From: Idiomarina sp.
GTDB taxonomy: Bacteria; Pseudomonadota; Gammaproteobacteria; Enterobacterales; Alteromonadaceae
Reading direction: 5' to 3'
DNA: 64,000 nucleotides
Assembly (NCBI GenBank): GCA_020832105.1
Contig: JAFIFH010000075.1
Span: forward strand, 38,881-102,880
A program made the position numbers and the translations under genes. Shown in pieces: positions 18,665 to 27,691 of the stretch (the stretch's first letter is position 1; each line of letters opens with the position of its first letter). A model generated the notes under the pieces. The model was given only the letters and a program-made list of their open reading frames with translations. It made no database searches and was not told where the DNA came from.

Positions 18665-19051
18665 ATGTTTACAGCTTTTAAACACATTCATATGACGATG
18701 GCAATTCTGAGCATGGTCTTTTTACTTGTGCGTTTTGCCATGGGTATGCGTCGCCCGCAACAACTCAACCAACGTTGGGCGAAGGTGTTACCACATGTGG
18801 TCGATGCGCTGTTAATTGTTAGTATTATCGGGATGCTGAGTAGTGTCAGTGTGTCATTGTTTCCGGCTGGATTCATCACAGAAAAAGCAGTGATGTTTAT
18901 TCTATATATCGTGTTTTCTGTGCTTTGTGTGTTGTCACTGCGTGGGCGCATGAGCAGCAAGTTGCGGGTACCGACCTTCGCTCTCGCGGTGTTCAGCTGG
19001 TTGTGGTTGATCCACGTCGCGTTCAGCAAGTCACCCTTACTCTTCGGCTAG
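18665..19051 (+). CDS. sirB2: SirB2-family inner-membrane protein
   Basis: 128 residues with four predicted membrane helices and the family opening FKHIHMTMAILSMVFLLVRF. A basic loop MRRPQQLNQRWAKVLPHVVD separates the first two helices. E. coli YchQ is the matching protein. Its biochemical role is not established. The gene lies 9 bases before kdsA, as expected for the prmC-sirB2-(sirB1)-kdsA block; sirB1 is missing here. Confidence 0.88.
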   Translation: MFTAFKHIHMTMAILSMVFLLVRFAMGMRRPQQLNQRWAKVLPHVVDALLIVSIIGMLSSVSVSLFPAGFITEKAVMFILYIVFSVLCVLSLRGRMSSKLRVPTFALAVFSWLWLIHVAFSKSPLLFG

Positions 19052-19930
<879 letters not shown>

Positions 19931-19963
19931 CACCAGGCTATTTGCTGTTACACCCGCCCACCC

Positions 19964-19995
19964 AACGTCTGCCAATAAACGGCGGACGTTTTTTA
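19964..19995 (+). terminator. Intrinsic terminator of the hemA-kdsA block
   Basis: AACGTCTGCC (19964-19973) pairs with GGCGGACGTT (19981-19990), with one T-G wobble and a 7-base loop, followed by a T-run to 19995. Confidence 0.85.
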
Positions 19996-20085
19996 TTCCG
20001 GGTCCACAGGCATGAGAGGTATCCCTGCATAGTGAAGGTTTAAGGGGGGCAGGGCCTTGTAGTCGTGCTGACTATGGTTTAAATT

Positions 20086-20097
20086 AAACGACTGTTT
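20086..20097. promoter_or_regulatory. Candidate PsrA operator (AAAC-N4-GTTT)
   Basis: AAACGACTGTTT at 20086-20097 fits the published PsrA half-sites AAAC and GTTT with a 4-base gap. The flanks extend the symmetry (ATTAAAC to the left, GTTTTAAT to the right). An overlapping second palindrome, GTTTAAATTAAAC, lies at 20077-20089. Both sit about 40-60 bases before the TetR start codon, where an autoregulatory site is expected. Inferred from pattern and position only. Confidence 0.55.
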
Positions 20098-20136
20098 TAA
20101 TCGGTCTTGCCGACATTATCTGAGAGGGCGCACAGT

Positions 20137-20766
20137 ATGGCCAAAGTGCTCAAAACGAAAGACAAGATACTCAATGCGGCTGAGCGATTATTCGCCGAGC
20201 AAGGGTTTGAGCATACGTCTCTGCGCCAAATCACCGGTATCGCAGATGTGAATCTGGCCTCAGTAAATTACCACTTTGGCTCAAAGAAAGCGCTGATTCA
20301 GGCCGTCATGGAACGTTATCACTCTGCGTTTATGCCAGAGCTGGATATTCGCCTGGTGGAGCTGGAAGCTAAGGGTGTGACGAGTACAGAGCAGGTATTA
20401 AACTGTTTTATTGAGCCCTTACTCAGCTTACAGCGCATAAACCCGAACGGTACATCCATTTATTTGAGTTTACTGGGCCATGCCTACAGTGAAATTCAGG
20501 GGCACTTGCGCCGTTTCACCATGCAGAACTTTGGTCATGTCGTGCAGCGATTCCTCGCCTGTGTGCAACAGGCTAATCCTCATCTCACTTTATCTACACT
20601 TTTCTGGCGTTTGCACTTCACGCTCGGCGCGACCGTATTTGTTCAGGTCTCCGGACAGGCGCTGAGTGAAATAGCCGAAGCCGATTTTGGCGAGCAGGCC
20701 AGTGCTCAGGACATGATTGCAAAATTAATCCCATTCCTTGCGGCCGGCATCGCTGCGCCGGTGTAG
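20137..20766 (+). CDS. psrA: PsrA-like TetR-family regulator of fatty-acid oxidation
   Basis: 209 residues from the ATG at 20137, chosen because GAGGG lies 8 bases upstream; an earlier in-frame start would add 10 residues. The helix-turn-helix contains SLRQITGIADVNLASVNYHFGSKK. The C-terminal half follows Pseudomonas PsrA closely, with GHLRRF, FWRLHFTLGA and a final LIPFLAAGI. PsrA is a repressor released by long-chain fatty acids or their CoA esters. The divergence from other TetR types and the adjacent fadE, 125 bases downstream on the same strand, both fit that role. A candidate operator sits upstream of this gene but I see none in the 125-base fadE leader. Confidence 0.82.
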   Translation: MAKVLKTKDKILNAAERLFAEQGFEHTSLRQITGIADVNLASVNYHFGSKKALIQAVMERYHSAFMPELDIRLVELEAKGVTSTEQVLNCFIEPLLSLQRINPNGTSIYLSLLGHAYSEIQGHLRRFTMQNFGHVVQRFLACVQQANPHLTLSTLFWRLHFTLGATVFVQVSGQALSEIAEADFGEQASAQDMIAKLIPFLAAGIAAPV

Positions 20767-20891
20767 GTCGAACTGCCATATCGTCGCGCTGCATAGTGAG
20801 AAACATCAGGCCAGCGATAGCAATAAACAAGATAAAATAGACTAGAGTAAAGACAGGTTAATACCAGGGTTAATCATCAAGGAGTGTTGTT

Positions 20892-23201
20892 ATGTATGTG
20901 CTGTTGATTATCATTGCTGCGATAGCGATTATATTGGGGGTTCCCGATATTCGGCGGAGCCTGATCTCACGGCCGGCGTTTGGCTTTTTTAAACGTGTGC
21001 TACCGCCACTATCCGCTACTGAGCGCGATGCCATGGAAGCGGGTGACGTGTGGTGGGACGGTGAGCTGTTTTCCGGTAAGCCTGACTGGCATCGCTTACT
21101 GCGCACAAAAAAGCCGGTGTTTACTGCCGAAGAGCAATCGTTTATCGACAATCAGCTGGAAACACTACTGGCGATGATCGATGACTTCGATATTGTGATG
21201 CATCAGCGGGATTTGCCTGATGAAATTTGGGAATACCTGAAAAAAGAAGGTTTTTTCGCCATGATCATCGGCAAACAGCACGGTGGTCTGGATTTTTCCG
21301 CAGCGGCCAACTCGCACATTGTTGCGCGCATCGCCACCCGTTCCCTGAGTGTCGCCGTCAGCGTGATGGTGCCTAACTCATTAGGTCCAGGGGAGCTACT
21401 GACCCATTATGGAACGGATGAGCAAAAAGACTACTGGTTACCTAAACTGTCCAACGGTTCAGCGGTACCTTGTTTTGCGCTCACCGGGCCTGAAGCAGGG
21501 TCAGACGCTGGCAGTATTCCTGACCATGGGGTGGTGTGCCGCGGTCAGCATGACGGTGAAGAAGTCCTTGGTATTCGTTTGAATTGGGAGAAACGCTATA
21601 TCACGTTGGCGCCAATCGCCGATGTGCTTGGTTTAGCGTTTAAGCTGGATGACCCGGAAGAAATACTTGGTAAAGGTAAGCACCTAGGCATTACTTGCGC
21701 GCTGATCCCGACGGATCATCCGGGGGTTGTAAAAGGGGACCGTCATTTTCCACTCGCTCAAGCATTTATGAATGGCACGACCTACGGGAAAGATGTTTTT
21801 ATTCCGTTGGACTGGATTATTGGTGGTCAGGATTACGCCGGTAAAGGCTGGCGTATGTTGGTTGAGTGTCTGTCAGCAGGGCGAGGCATATCCTTGCCAG
21901 CGTTGGCAACAGCGTCAGGGCACGTCGCGCAGCGAATGACCGGTGCTTACGCCTATGTGCGTCATCAGTTTGGCTTGCCGATTGGTAAATTTGAAGGTGT
22001 GCAGGCGGCAATGGGGCGTATCGGTGGTCTCAATTACAGTGTTGAATCAATGCGTCGTTTAACCGTCGCTGCACTGTGCGAGGGGCAAAGCCCGTCAGTG
22101 ATTACCGCGATGACTAAGTACCATATGACCGAAATGGGTCGCACCATCGGTAATGACGCATTAGATATACATGCAGGTAAGGGCATTCAAATGGGCCCGC
22201 GTAACTACCTTGCTTCAAACTATATGGGTGTACCGATTTCAATCACCGTGGAAGGGGCTAATATCCTTACCCGTAACCTAATGATTTTCGGCCAGGGTGC
22301 GACTCGCTGTCACCCTTATGTGATGAAAGAAATGGCCGCTGCCGGGAATCCGGACGAGGATGCGGGTTTACGTGAATTTGACAACCTGCTGATTAAACAT
22401 ATTGGGTTTGCTGCAGGCAACACGATTACGTCTTTCTGGCATGGTTTGACCGCCGCACGCTTCGCGGCCACGCCGGTGAGTGGCGAAACATCGTTTTATT
22501 ACCAACAGCTCTCGCGGATGAGTCGCTCATTGGCAATGTGTGCAGATGTGGCCATGCTGACCCTAGGTGGTGATTTGAAGCGTAAAGAAATGATTTCGGC
22601 CAGACTAGGTGATGTATTGAGTCATCTTTATATCGCATCTGCAGTGCTCAAACGTTACGAAGACGATGGTCGTCAACAAGCGGACCTGCCGTTCGTGCGT
22701 TATTCACTGGAGCATCACTTACACCAGATTGGCGTGGCGTTTGATGGTTTTTATCAGAACTTCCCGCAACGCTTCCTCGGTGGGGCGCTACGCTTTTTAA
22801 GCTTTCCTTTCGGAATTCAGTACAAAGCACCGGCAGACCAGCATTGCCAGGACATTGCTGAAGCCATGATGGTGCCGGGTGTGGCTCGTGAGCGGCATAC
22901 GTTTTTGTGTTATTACAAAAACGATGCGCAGGATGTGACCGGCCACTTGGAACTTGCTTTCCTTAAAATGCATGCGTTAGAGGATGTATACAAGACACTG
23001 CGCAAAGCACAGAAAAGCGGTGAGATCGGCGCTGATTTGAACGGTGATGGGTTGGCAGATGCTGCGTTAGCGGCGGGCGTGATTGACGCCGGGCAACTCG
23101 AACCGTTGAAAGAATGTGAGCGGTTGCGGATGCGCGCTATTGGGGTTGACAGTTTTGCCTTTGATGATGTCAAAGCAGGGCAGTTTAACCCTTTAGATTA
23201 A
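20892..23201 (+). CDS. fadE: Acyl-CoA dehydrogenase FadE
   Basis: 769 residues, the long FadE type (E. coli about 814). It carries out the first oxidation step of fatty-acid beta-oxidation, using FAD and passing electrons to ETF. The N-terminus has a membrane segment (residues 1-17). The FAD-binding ALTGPEAGSDAGSIPD is near residue 200. ITVEGANILTRNLMIFGQGA near 455 carries the likely catalytic glutamate, and the C-terminal DUF1974 region typical of FadE completes the length. AAGGAG lies 7 bases before the ATG. The neighbouring PsrA-like gene is its probable regulator; the ETF-ubiquinone oxidoreductase at 52.4 kb is the probable electron acceptor partner. Confidence 0.95.
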   Translation: MYVLLIIIAAIAIILGVPDIRRSLISRPAFGFFKRVLPPLSATERDAMEAGDVWWDGELFSGKPDWHRLLRTKKPVFTAEEQSFIDNQLETLLAMIDDFDIVMHQRDLPDEIWEYLKKEGFFAMIIGKQHGGLDFSAAANSHIVARIATRSLSVAVSVMVPNSLGPGELLTHYGTDEQKDYWLPKLSNGSAVPCFALTGPEAGSDAGSIPDHGVVCRGQHDGEEVLGIRLNWEKRYITLAPIADVLGLAFKLDDPEEILGKGKHLGITCALIPTDHPGVVKGDRHFPLAQAFMNGTTYGKDVFIPLDWIIGGQDYAGKGWRMLVECLSAGRGISLPALATASGHVAQRMTGAYAYVRHQFGLPIGKFEGVQAAMGRIGGLNYSVESMRRLTVAALCEGQSPSVITAMTKYHMTEMGRTIGNDALDIHAGKGIQMGPRNYLASNYMGVPISITVEGANILTRNLMIFGQGATRCHPYVMKEMAAAGNPDEDAGLREFDNLLIKHIGFAAGNTITSFWHGLTAARFAATPVSGETSFYYQQLSRMSRSLAMCADVAMLTLGGDLKRKEMISARLGDVLSHLYIASAVLKRYEDDGRQQADLPFVRYSLEHHLHQIGVAFDGFYQNFPQRFLGGALRFLSFPFGIQYKAPADQHCQDIAEAMMVPGVARERHTFLCYYKNDAQDVTGHLELAFLKMHALEDVYKTLRKAQKSGEIGADLNGDGLADAALAAGVIDAGQLEPLKECERLRMRAIGVDSFAFDDVKAGQFNPLD

Positions 23202-23212
23202 TAACCCGCACG

Positions 23213-23255
23213 AAAAAAGCCCGTGGCTCTTGAAAGTAGAGACCGCGGGCTTTTT
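23213..23255. terminator. Bidirectional intrinsic terminator
   Basis: AAAAAAGCCCG at its left end pairs with CGGGCTTTTT at its right end; the stem continues inward through CTCT/AGAG with a few mismatches. It separates the convergent fadE and S41 protease genes. Confidence 0.85.
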
Positions 23256-23272
23256 CTTTGCCACTGCAGGTG

Positions 23273-24640
23273 TTAGTGCTGCTTAGTCCACTTATCAAGC
23301 AGTGGATGACGCTCAGGTTTATCGGTGACCTCGCGCACCACTGCCTCTGACTGCGGCAGCGAGAAGGACTGGCTACCTTGTTCAGCACCCTCTGCTTTCA
23401 GCACAGCAGCACTCGCGCTGGTCGCACTACAGCTGCCGTTAGCCAGCACATAAAGTGCTTCCCCAAGTAATGGGTCGGCCGGATCACCCCAGTCTGTGCG
23501 CACCGTGTCATTCGCCTGACAGGTCGGTTCAAGACCATCAAAATAATCACCAAAGCCTTCGGCATTAACGGTTTGGAAATTGATCGCAAAGATAATTTTG
23601 TCGCAGATTGGCGTTGGCTGTTGGCCTACCGGTTTGCCACAAGTTGGTTGACCTACAGTAACCACGTCAATAAATGGGGTTAGTGAATTAATCACCAGCT
23701 CACTGGCGGAGCAACTAGCCGCCGTCGTTAACACTACAACCCGGTCCAGGTTCAGGCGTTCAATACCCTGGCCAAGATCGAAGAGCACCGACTGGTCATC
23801 GTAATTGTCATTAAACTGGTAGGTGACGAAAGTTTCATGTTCAACTTCATGCCAGGCCGTTTGTGAGGCAATTTGGTTTGCGACACGAATCAAGCCGCCA
23901 CCATTGTAACGCAGGTCTATGACCAGCTCGTCAACCCCAATAAGTTGGTCAAAGGCGTCATTAACGTCCTGCGCTGCGCGGTTAATAAAGCTGTCGAAAA
24001 CGAAATAGCCGATGTCTTGTTCACCTTGTTGAAAGCGCTCAACTGCCATCACGGTATTGGTTTCAACTTCTTCTTTTAGCAGCACGTCGTCGTCCATAGC
24101 GCCGTCCGGGCGCCGCCATTCAAGCGCGACTTCGACACCCTCTTCATTTGGTCCAAATACGTCGTCCCAGGTTGCAGAGCCCTGTTGCAGACGTTGATAC
24201 CACACACTCATGGCAACGCCATTGACGCTGGTAATCTCACTGCCCCGGGTCAGCCCGGCGCGCCCGGCAGGGGAATTCTGATACACGTAGCGAACCCGGA
24301 TAACCCCGTTAGGCACATCGTCCTGGCGACCGAAGCCAAGGCCAAAAAAGGTCGCATTGATGTAAATGTCTTCATATTCCTGTTCGGTGAGAATAAAGCT
24401 GAAGCGATCCCGTGGTGGCACGACGTCCGCTAGCAACTGATAGACGTTTGCATAGTCCCGCGGGTCGATCGTTGACGGTAACTCATCATTCCACAGGTAG
24501 TTATCTCTGAGTTCACTGATCAGTTGGCGGTTCTGGTCCTGGGCGGTGCACTGGCCAAAGACATCATCGTCATCACTACTACTTCCGCCGCATGCGGTAA
24601 GGGTCAGGGCAATACTTAAAGCTATCAATGAACGTTGCAT
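23273..24640 (-). CDS. S41-family (C-terminal processing type) protease lipoprotein
   Basis: 455 residues from the ATG at 24640, chosen because GGAGG lies 8 bases upstream; an ATG 42 bases earlier lacks a site. The lipobox is LTAC, followed by a serine- and aspartate-rich linker (GGSSSDDDD). A PDZ-like part near residues 95-190 has PAGRAGLTRGSEITSVNG. The protease core has FVFDSFI, ELVIDLRYNGGG and the nucleophile serine in TTAASCSASELVI. The dyad lysine is probably in TCGKPVGQ. Many cysteines suggest disulfides, in keeping with an exported site. Substrate unknown. Monocistronic, convergent with fadE. Confidence 0.82.
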   Translation of the reverse strand: MQRSLIALSIALTLTACGGSSSDDDDVFGQCTAQDQNRQLISELRDNYLWNDELPSTIDPRDYANVYQLLADVVPPRDRFSFILTEQEYEDIYINATFFGLGFGRQDDVPNGVIRVRYVYQNSPAGRAGLTRGSEITSVNGVAMSVWYQRLQQGSATWDDVFGPNEEGVEVALEWRRPDGAMDDDVLLKEEVETNTVMAVERFQQGEQDIGYFVFDSFINRAAQDVNDAFDQLIGVDELVIDLRYNGGGLIRVANQIASQTAWHEVEHETFVTYQFNDNYDDQSVLFDLGQGIERLNLDRVVVLTTAASCSASELVINSLTPFIDVVTVGQPTCGKPVGQQPTPICDKIIFAINFQTVNAEGFGDYFDGLEPTCQANDTVRTDWGDPADPLLGEALYVLANGSCSATSASAAVLKAEGAEQGSQSFSLPQSEAVVREVTDKPERHPLLDKWTKQH

Positions 24641-24832
24641 GGAATATACCTCCGCACTGCGGTCAGGTAACCACGTGTGCATACAATTTTTTTACATCAT
24701 ACCTAAGCCATAATACGCTGCCAACAACGGATTCGATCTGGCATACTCGAGGCCTCGTTTTTTTATGTCTAACCAATCTAATCATAGCACCAGGGCTTCG
24801 CTAATGGTTCAGGGTGTTGAAAAGGAACTATT

Positions 24833-25867
24833 ATGAGCGCAGTTATGCTCGATATTGAAGGGCTGGAGTTGAATGCAGAAGATAAAAACCTGCTTGATCA
24901 TCCAGCGGTTGGCGGGCTGATTCTATTTAGCCGCAATTACCATGATCCTGAGCAGTTACAAAACTTGTGTCGGACCATTCGCCAGGCCGCGCGCCATGAT
25001 TTGGTCATTGCGATTGACCATGAGGGTGGGCGGGTGCAGCGCTGCCGCGAACATTTCTCGGCGATCCCGGCAATGGCCAGCTTTGAAAAGTATGCAGATA
25101 GTGCAGCCGAGGCTGATGTCTGGGCACAGCAAATGGGCTGGTTGATGGCCAGTGAGGTAATGGCCAATGGCATCGACTTCAGTTTTGCCCCCGTATTAGA
25201 TATCAAGGGTATCAGCGAAGTGATTGGTGATCGTGCGTTTTCTGACGATGTGGCAGTTATCGAGCGTATTGCCCATTGTTTTATTCAAGGTATGCGCCAC
25301 GCTGGTATGGCAGCCACGGGTAAACACTTTCCTGGGCATGGGTCGGTGCAGGCTGATTCGCATATTGCTATCCCGGTAGATGAACGTGAACCTGGTGCTA
25401 TTGCTGCTTTGGACTTGTTACCATTCAAGGGTTTAAGTAATGAACTGCAAGGTATCATGCCCGCTCATGTGATTTATCCGCAAGTGGATAATCTGCCGGC
25501 TGGCTTTTCTGCGCATTGGTTGCAGGAAGTTTTACGTAAGCAGTTACACTTTGATGGGGTGATATTCAGCGATGATCTGGCCATGCATGGCGCGACAGTG
25601 GTCGGCGATATGCAAACCCGCGCCGAAATGGCGTTAGCTGCGGGCTGTGACATGATTCTGGTGTGTAATGACCGAGCCGGGGCAATTGAAGTGGTGGAGA
25701 ACGTCACCATGCCAAAGCCGGCTCGCGATTACCTCGGCATGATGCGCGGGCGCAAAAGCGTGACAGAGGGGCTGGGGCCGCTAAGCTGGTCGCAGCGCTC
25801 TGCCAGCGCGAGCTGGCAGAAAGGGCAGGACGTTATTGAGTTGATTCGTAAGCGAGCGGATCAGTAA
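24833..25867 (+). CDS. nagZ: Beta-N-acetylhexosaminidase NagZ
   Basis: 344 residues, glycoside hydrolase family 3. In the cytoplasm it removes N-acetylglucosamine from anhydro-muropeptides during peptidoglycan recycling. Motifs seen are [19 protein letters not shown], the flexible-loop catalytic histidine motif [14 protein letters not shown], and the nucleophile Asp in [16 protein letters not shown] lies 6 bases before the ATG. Its last 35 bases overlap the end of the convergent queC gene. Confidence 0.95.
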   Translation: MSAVMLDIEGLELNAEDKNLLDHPAVGGLILFSRNYHDPEQLQNLCRTIRQAARHDLVIAIDHEGGRVQRCREHFSAIPAMASFEKYADSAAEADVWAQQMGWLMASEVMANGIDFSFAPVLDIKGISEVIGDRAFSDDVAVIERIAHCFIQGMRHAGMAATGKHFPGHGSVQADSHIAIPVDEREPGAIAALDLLPFKGLSNELQGIMPAHVIYPQVDNLPAGFSAHWLQEVLRKQLHFDGVIFSDDLAMHGATVVGDMQTRAEMALAAGCDMILVCNDRAGAIEVVENVTMPKPARDYLGMMRGRKSVTEGLGPLSWSQRSASASWQKGQDVIELIRKRADQ

Positions 25868-26516
25868 TACCATGGCTGGCAAAGGCTGCCAGCCGCTCAC
25901 GACAGGCACTGCATTGACCGCAGGCAAGCTCACGGCCGTTATAGCAAGTCCAGGTGTGGCTGTAATCAAGCCCCAGGCTTAAGCCGTCGGCGAGAATATC
26001 CGCTTTGCTCTGGGTAAGATAGGGGCTGTGAATCTCCACCGCCTCGTAATTGGCTATTTGACTGACCTGGTTCATCGCCTCAACAAATTCGGGACGACAG
26101 TCCGGGTAGATGTCGTGATCACCGGCGTGGGCACCGTAGTACACCTTATTGGCTTTGATTGACACGGCGTAGCCAATTGCCAGTGACAGCAAAATCATGT
26201 TGCGGTTGGGTACCACGGTGGAGGTCATGTTACTGTTCGCGTAGTCACCCTCTGGTACCTCGATATCGTCGGTCAGCGATGAGCCCGTGAGCAGCGTATT
26301 GATGCTGCGAATATCGACGACCTTATGCGGAACGTCCAGTTGCGCACACACATATTTTGCAGCGTCCAACTCACGATGATGGCGTTGACCATAGTGGAAG
26401 GACACTGCATAGACATCATGACCATCGGCAATGGCTCGGTTAAGCACGGTAAATGAGTCCATGCCGCCAGAATAAATCACGACGACCTTAGTTTTTGCTG
26501 CAGAATTTTGCGCCAT
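25833..26516 (-). CDS. queC: 7-cyano-7-deazaguanine synthase QueC
   Basis: 227 residues. It turns 7-carboxy-7-deazaguanine and ammonia into preQ0 for queuosine in tRNA, using ATP. The PP-loop is YSGGMDSFT near residue 15. [12 protein letters not shown] and [16 protein letters not shown] are family motifs. The zinc site is the four-cysteine cluster in [16 protein letters not shown] near the C-terminus. It is divergent from queE with 65 bases between start codons, and its 3' end overlaps nagZ by 35 bases. Confidence 0.96.
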   Translation of the reverse strand: MAQNSAAKTKVVVIYSGGMDSFTVLNRAIADGHDVYAVSFHYGQRHHRELDAAKYVCAQLDVPHKVVDIRSINTLLTGSSLTDDIEVPEGDYANSNMTSTVVPNRNMILLSLAIGYAVSIKANKVYYGAHAGDHDIYPDCRPEFVEAMNQVSQIANYEAVEIHSPYLTQSKADILADGLSLGLDYSHTWTCYNGRELACGQCSACRERLAAFASHGITDPLAYESTQ

Positions 26517-26581
26517 GGCACCTTACTCGGGTAAAATACGAAGTTACATCCATTCTACCTAAACTGGCGTTGTAAATCAGC

Positions 26582-27250
26582 ATGCTTGGCGTAAACGAAA
26601 TATTTGAAACGATTCAGGGCGAGGGTGTATTTACCGGCGTCGCGGCTATTTTTGTGCGCCTGCAAGGTTGCCCGGTGGGTTGTCCCTGGTGCGACACACA
26701 ACATACTTGGGACAAGGACAGTGCGGACACAGTGCCGGCCGAGCAAATGATCATGAAAACTGGCGATTCTGTGACCTGGAGCAAGATGTCCCCAGCGCAG
26801 GTTTTGCAGTTGTTTAAAGACCAGGGGTATACCGCGAAGCATGTGGTGATTACCGGCGGCGAACCTTGCATGTATGACTTGCGCGAACTGACCGACCTGT
26901 TGCATAGCCAGGGGTATCAAACACAGATCGAAACCAGCGGTACCTTTGAAGTACTGACCCATAGTGACACCTGGGTAACGGTTTCGCCGAAGCTGGATAT
27001 GCCAGGTGGGTACGAGGTGCGTTGCGATGCGATGCGTCGGGCCAACGAAATTAAACATCCAATTGCGATGCAAAAACACATTGATGCCCTCGACGACCTG
27101 TTAGCGCGTTGTCCAGTGACGCCAGGAACCACCATTTGTCTGCAACCTATCAGCCAGCGGCCGAGAGCCACTGAGCTTGCTATTGCAACCTGTCGGCAGC
27201 GTAACTGGCGCTTGTCGGTGCAGTTACATAAGTACTTAAGCATCGAGTAA
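26582..27250 (+). CDS. queE: 7-carboxy-7-deazaguanine synthase QueE
   Basis: 222 residues, a radical-SAM enzyme that contracts the ring of 6-carboxytetrahydropterin in the queuosine pathway. The iron-sulfur cysteines are in LQGCPVGCPWCDTQHTW, and EIFETIQGEGVFTG at the start matches E. coli QueE. VVITGGEPCMYD is the SAM-binding glycine motif. No convincing ribosome site precedes the ATG. It pairs with queC, which encodes the next enzyme. A terminator follows at 27286. Confidence 0.95.
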   Translation: MLGVNEIFETIQGEGVFTGVAAIFVRLQGCPVGCPWCDTQHTWDKDSADTVPAEQMIMKTGDSVTWSKMSPAQVLQLFKDQGYTAKHVVITGGEPCMYDLRELTDLLHSQGYQTQIETSGTFEVLTHSDTWVTVSPKLDMPGGYEVRCDAMRRANEIKHPIAMQKHIDALDDLLARCPVTPGTTICLQPISQRPRATELAIATCRQRNWRLSVQLHKYLSIE

Positions 27251-27285
27251 TCGACAACTTTTATGACGTTTTAGTGCCCCTTCCG

Positions 27286-27309
27286 AACCAGCCATGTGCT
27301 GGTTTTTTT
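27286..27309 (+). terminator. Intrinsic terminator of queE
   Basis: AACCAGC (27286-27292) and GCTGGTT (27298-27304) with a 5-base loop, running into seven Ts. It separates queE from the Tad cluster. Confidence 0.88.
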
Positions 27310-27393
27310 ATACCTGATATTTATCGCACCCAGGATACGCAATGGCGTACACACCCTGCATGGTATTCGCTGCGAGCGCTGACTATACCTAAT

Positions 27394-27413
27394 AAACCCC
27401 AGGGTCGGGGTTT
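27394..27413 (+). other. Leader hairpin before the Flp-like pilin gene
   Basis: AAACCCC (27394-27400) and GGGGTTT (27407-27413) form a perfect 7-base stem with a 6-base loop. It ends 5 bases before the AAAGGAG ribosome site (27417-27423) of the pilin gene. No T-run follows, so it is not a terminator. Such a hairpin in the leader could steady the transcript or tune ribosome entry. Confidence 0.5.
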
Positions 27414-27430
27414 AGCAAAGGAGTCTCAGG

Positions 27431-27691
27431 ATGAACACACGTCAGCGCGGTCAGGGCATGACCGAATACATCATTGTACTGGCTTTGGTGGCCATTGCGG
27501 CCATTGGGGTTTACTCATTTTTGGGTAAGTCGGTGCGTAACCAGGTCGCCGGGGTTGCTCAGGAGATCAGTGGTCGGTCGGCCAGTGCAGAGCTCAGTGC
27601 GGCACGCGCCGCTGCTCAGCAAGCCAGCAATATTGCAAACCAGGACTATCAGTTAGGTAATTATGACGAAGCCACTGAACAAGGGAATTAG
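27431..27691 (+). CDS. Flp-like type IVb prepilin
   Basis: 86 residues. A short basic leader ends in GQG, followed by MTEYIIVLALVAIAAIGVYSF. This is the class III (Flp) prepilin pattern: cleavage after Gly9, Glu and Tyr at positions 3 and 4 of the mature protein, and a single hydrophobic helix. The mature tail is alanine-, glutamine- and asparagine-rich and longer than in typical Flp pilins of 50-70 residues. It is the first gene of the Tad cluster, with a strong AAAGGAG site, and probably the major pilin. Its 3' end overlaps the next gene by 29 bases. Confidence 0.75.
   Translation: MNTRQRGQGMTEYIIVLALVAIAAIGVYSFLGKSVRNQVAGVAQEISGRSASAELSAARAAAQQASNIANQDYQLGNYDEATEQGN

Noticed and set aside
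24747..24764. Palindrome CGAGGCCTCG followed by seven Ts, looking like a terminator before nagZ
   Set aside because: The two halves meet with no loop. With a minimal loop only three pairs remain, too few for a stable stem.
24765..24836. A 23-codon open frame whose TGA overlaps the nagZ ATG
   Set aside because: It has no suitable ribosome site and shows no recognisable leader-peptide pattern. nagZ has its own good site, so chance is the simpler explanation.
26517..26581. A preQ1 riboswitch between queC and queE
   Set aside because: The 65-base gap between the divergent starts shows no preQ1-type pseudoknot pattern in either direction.
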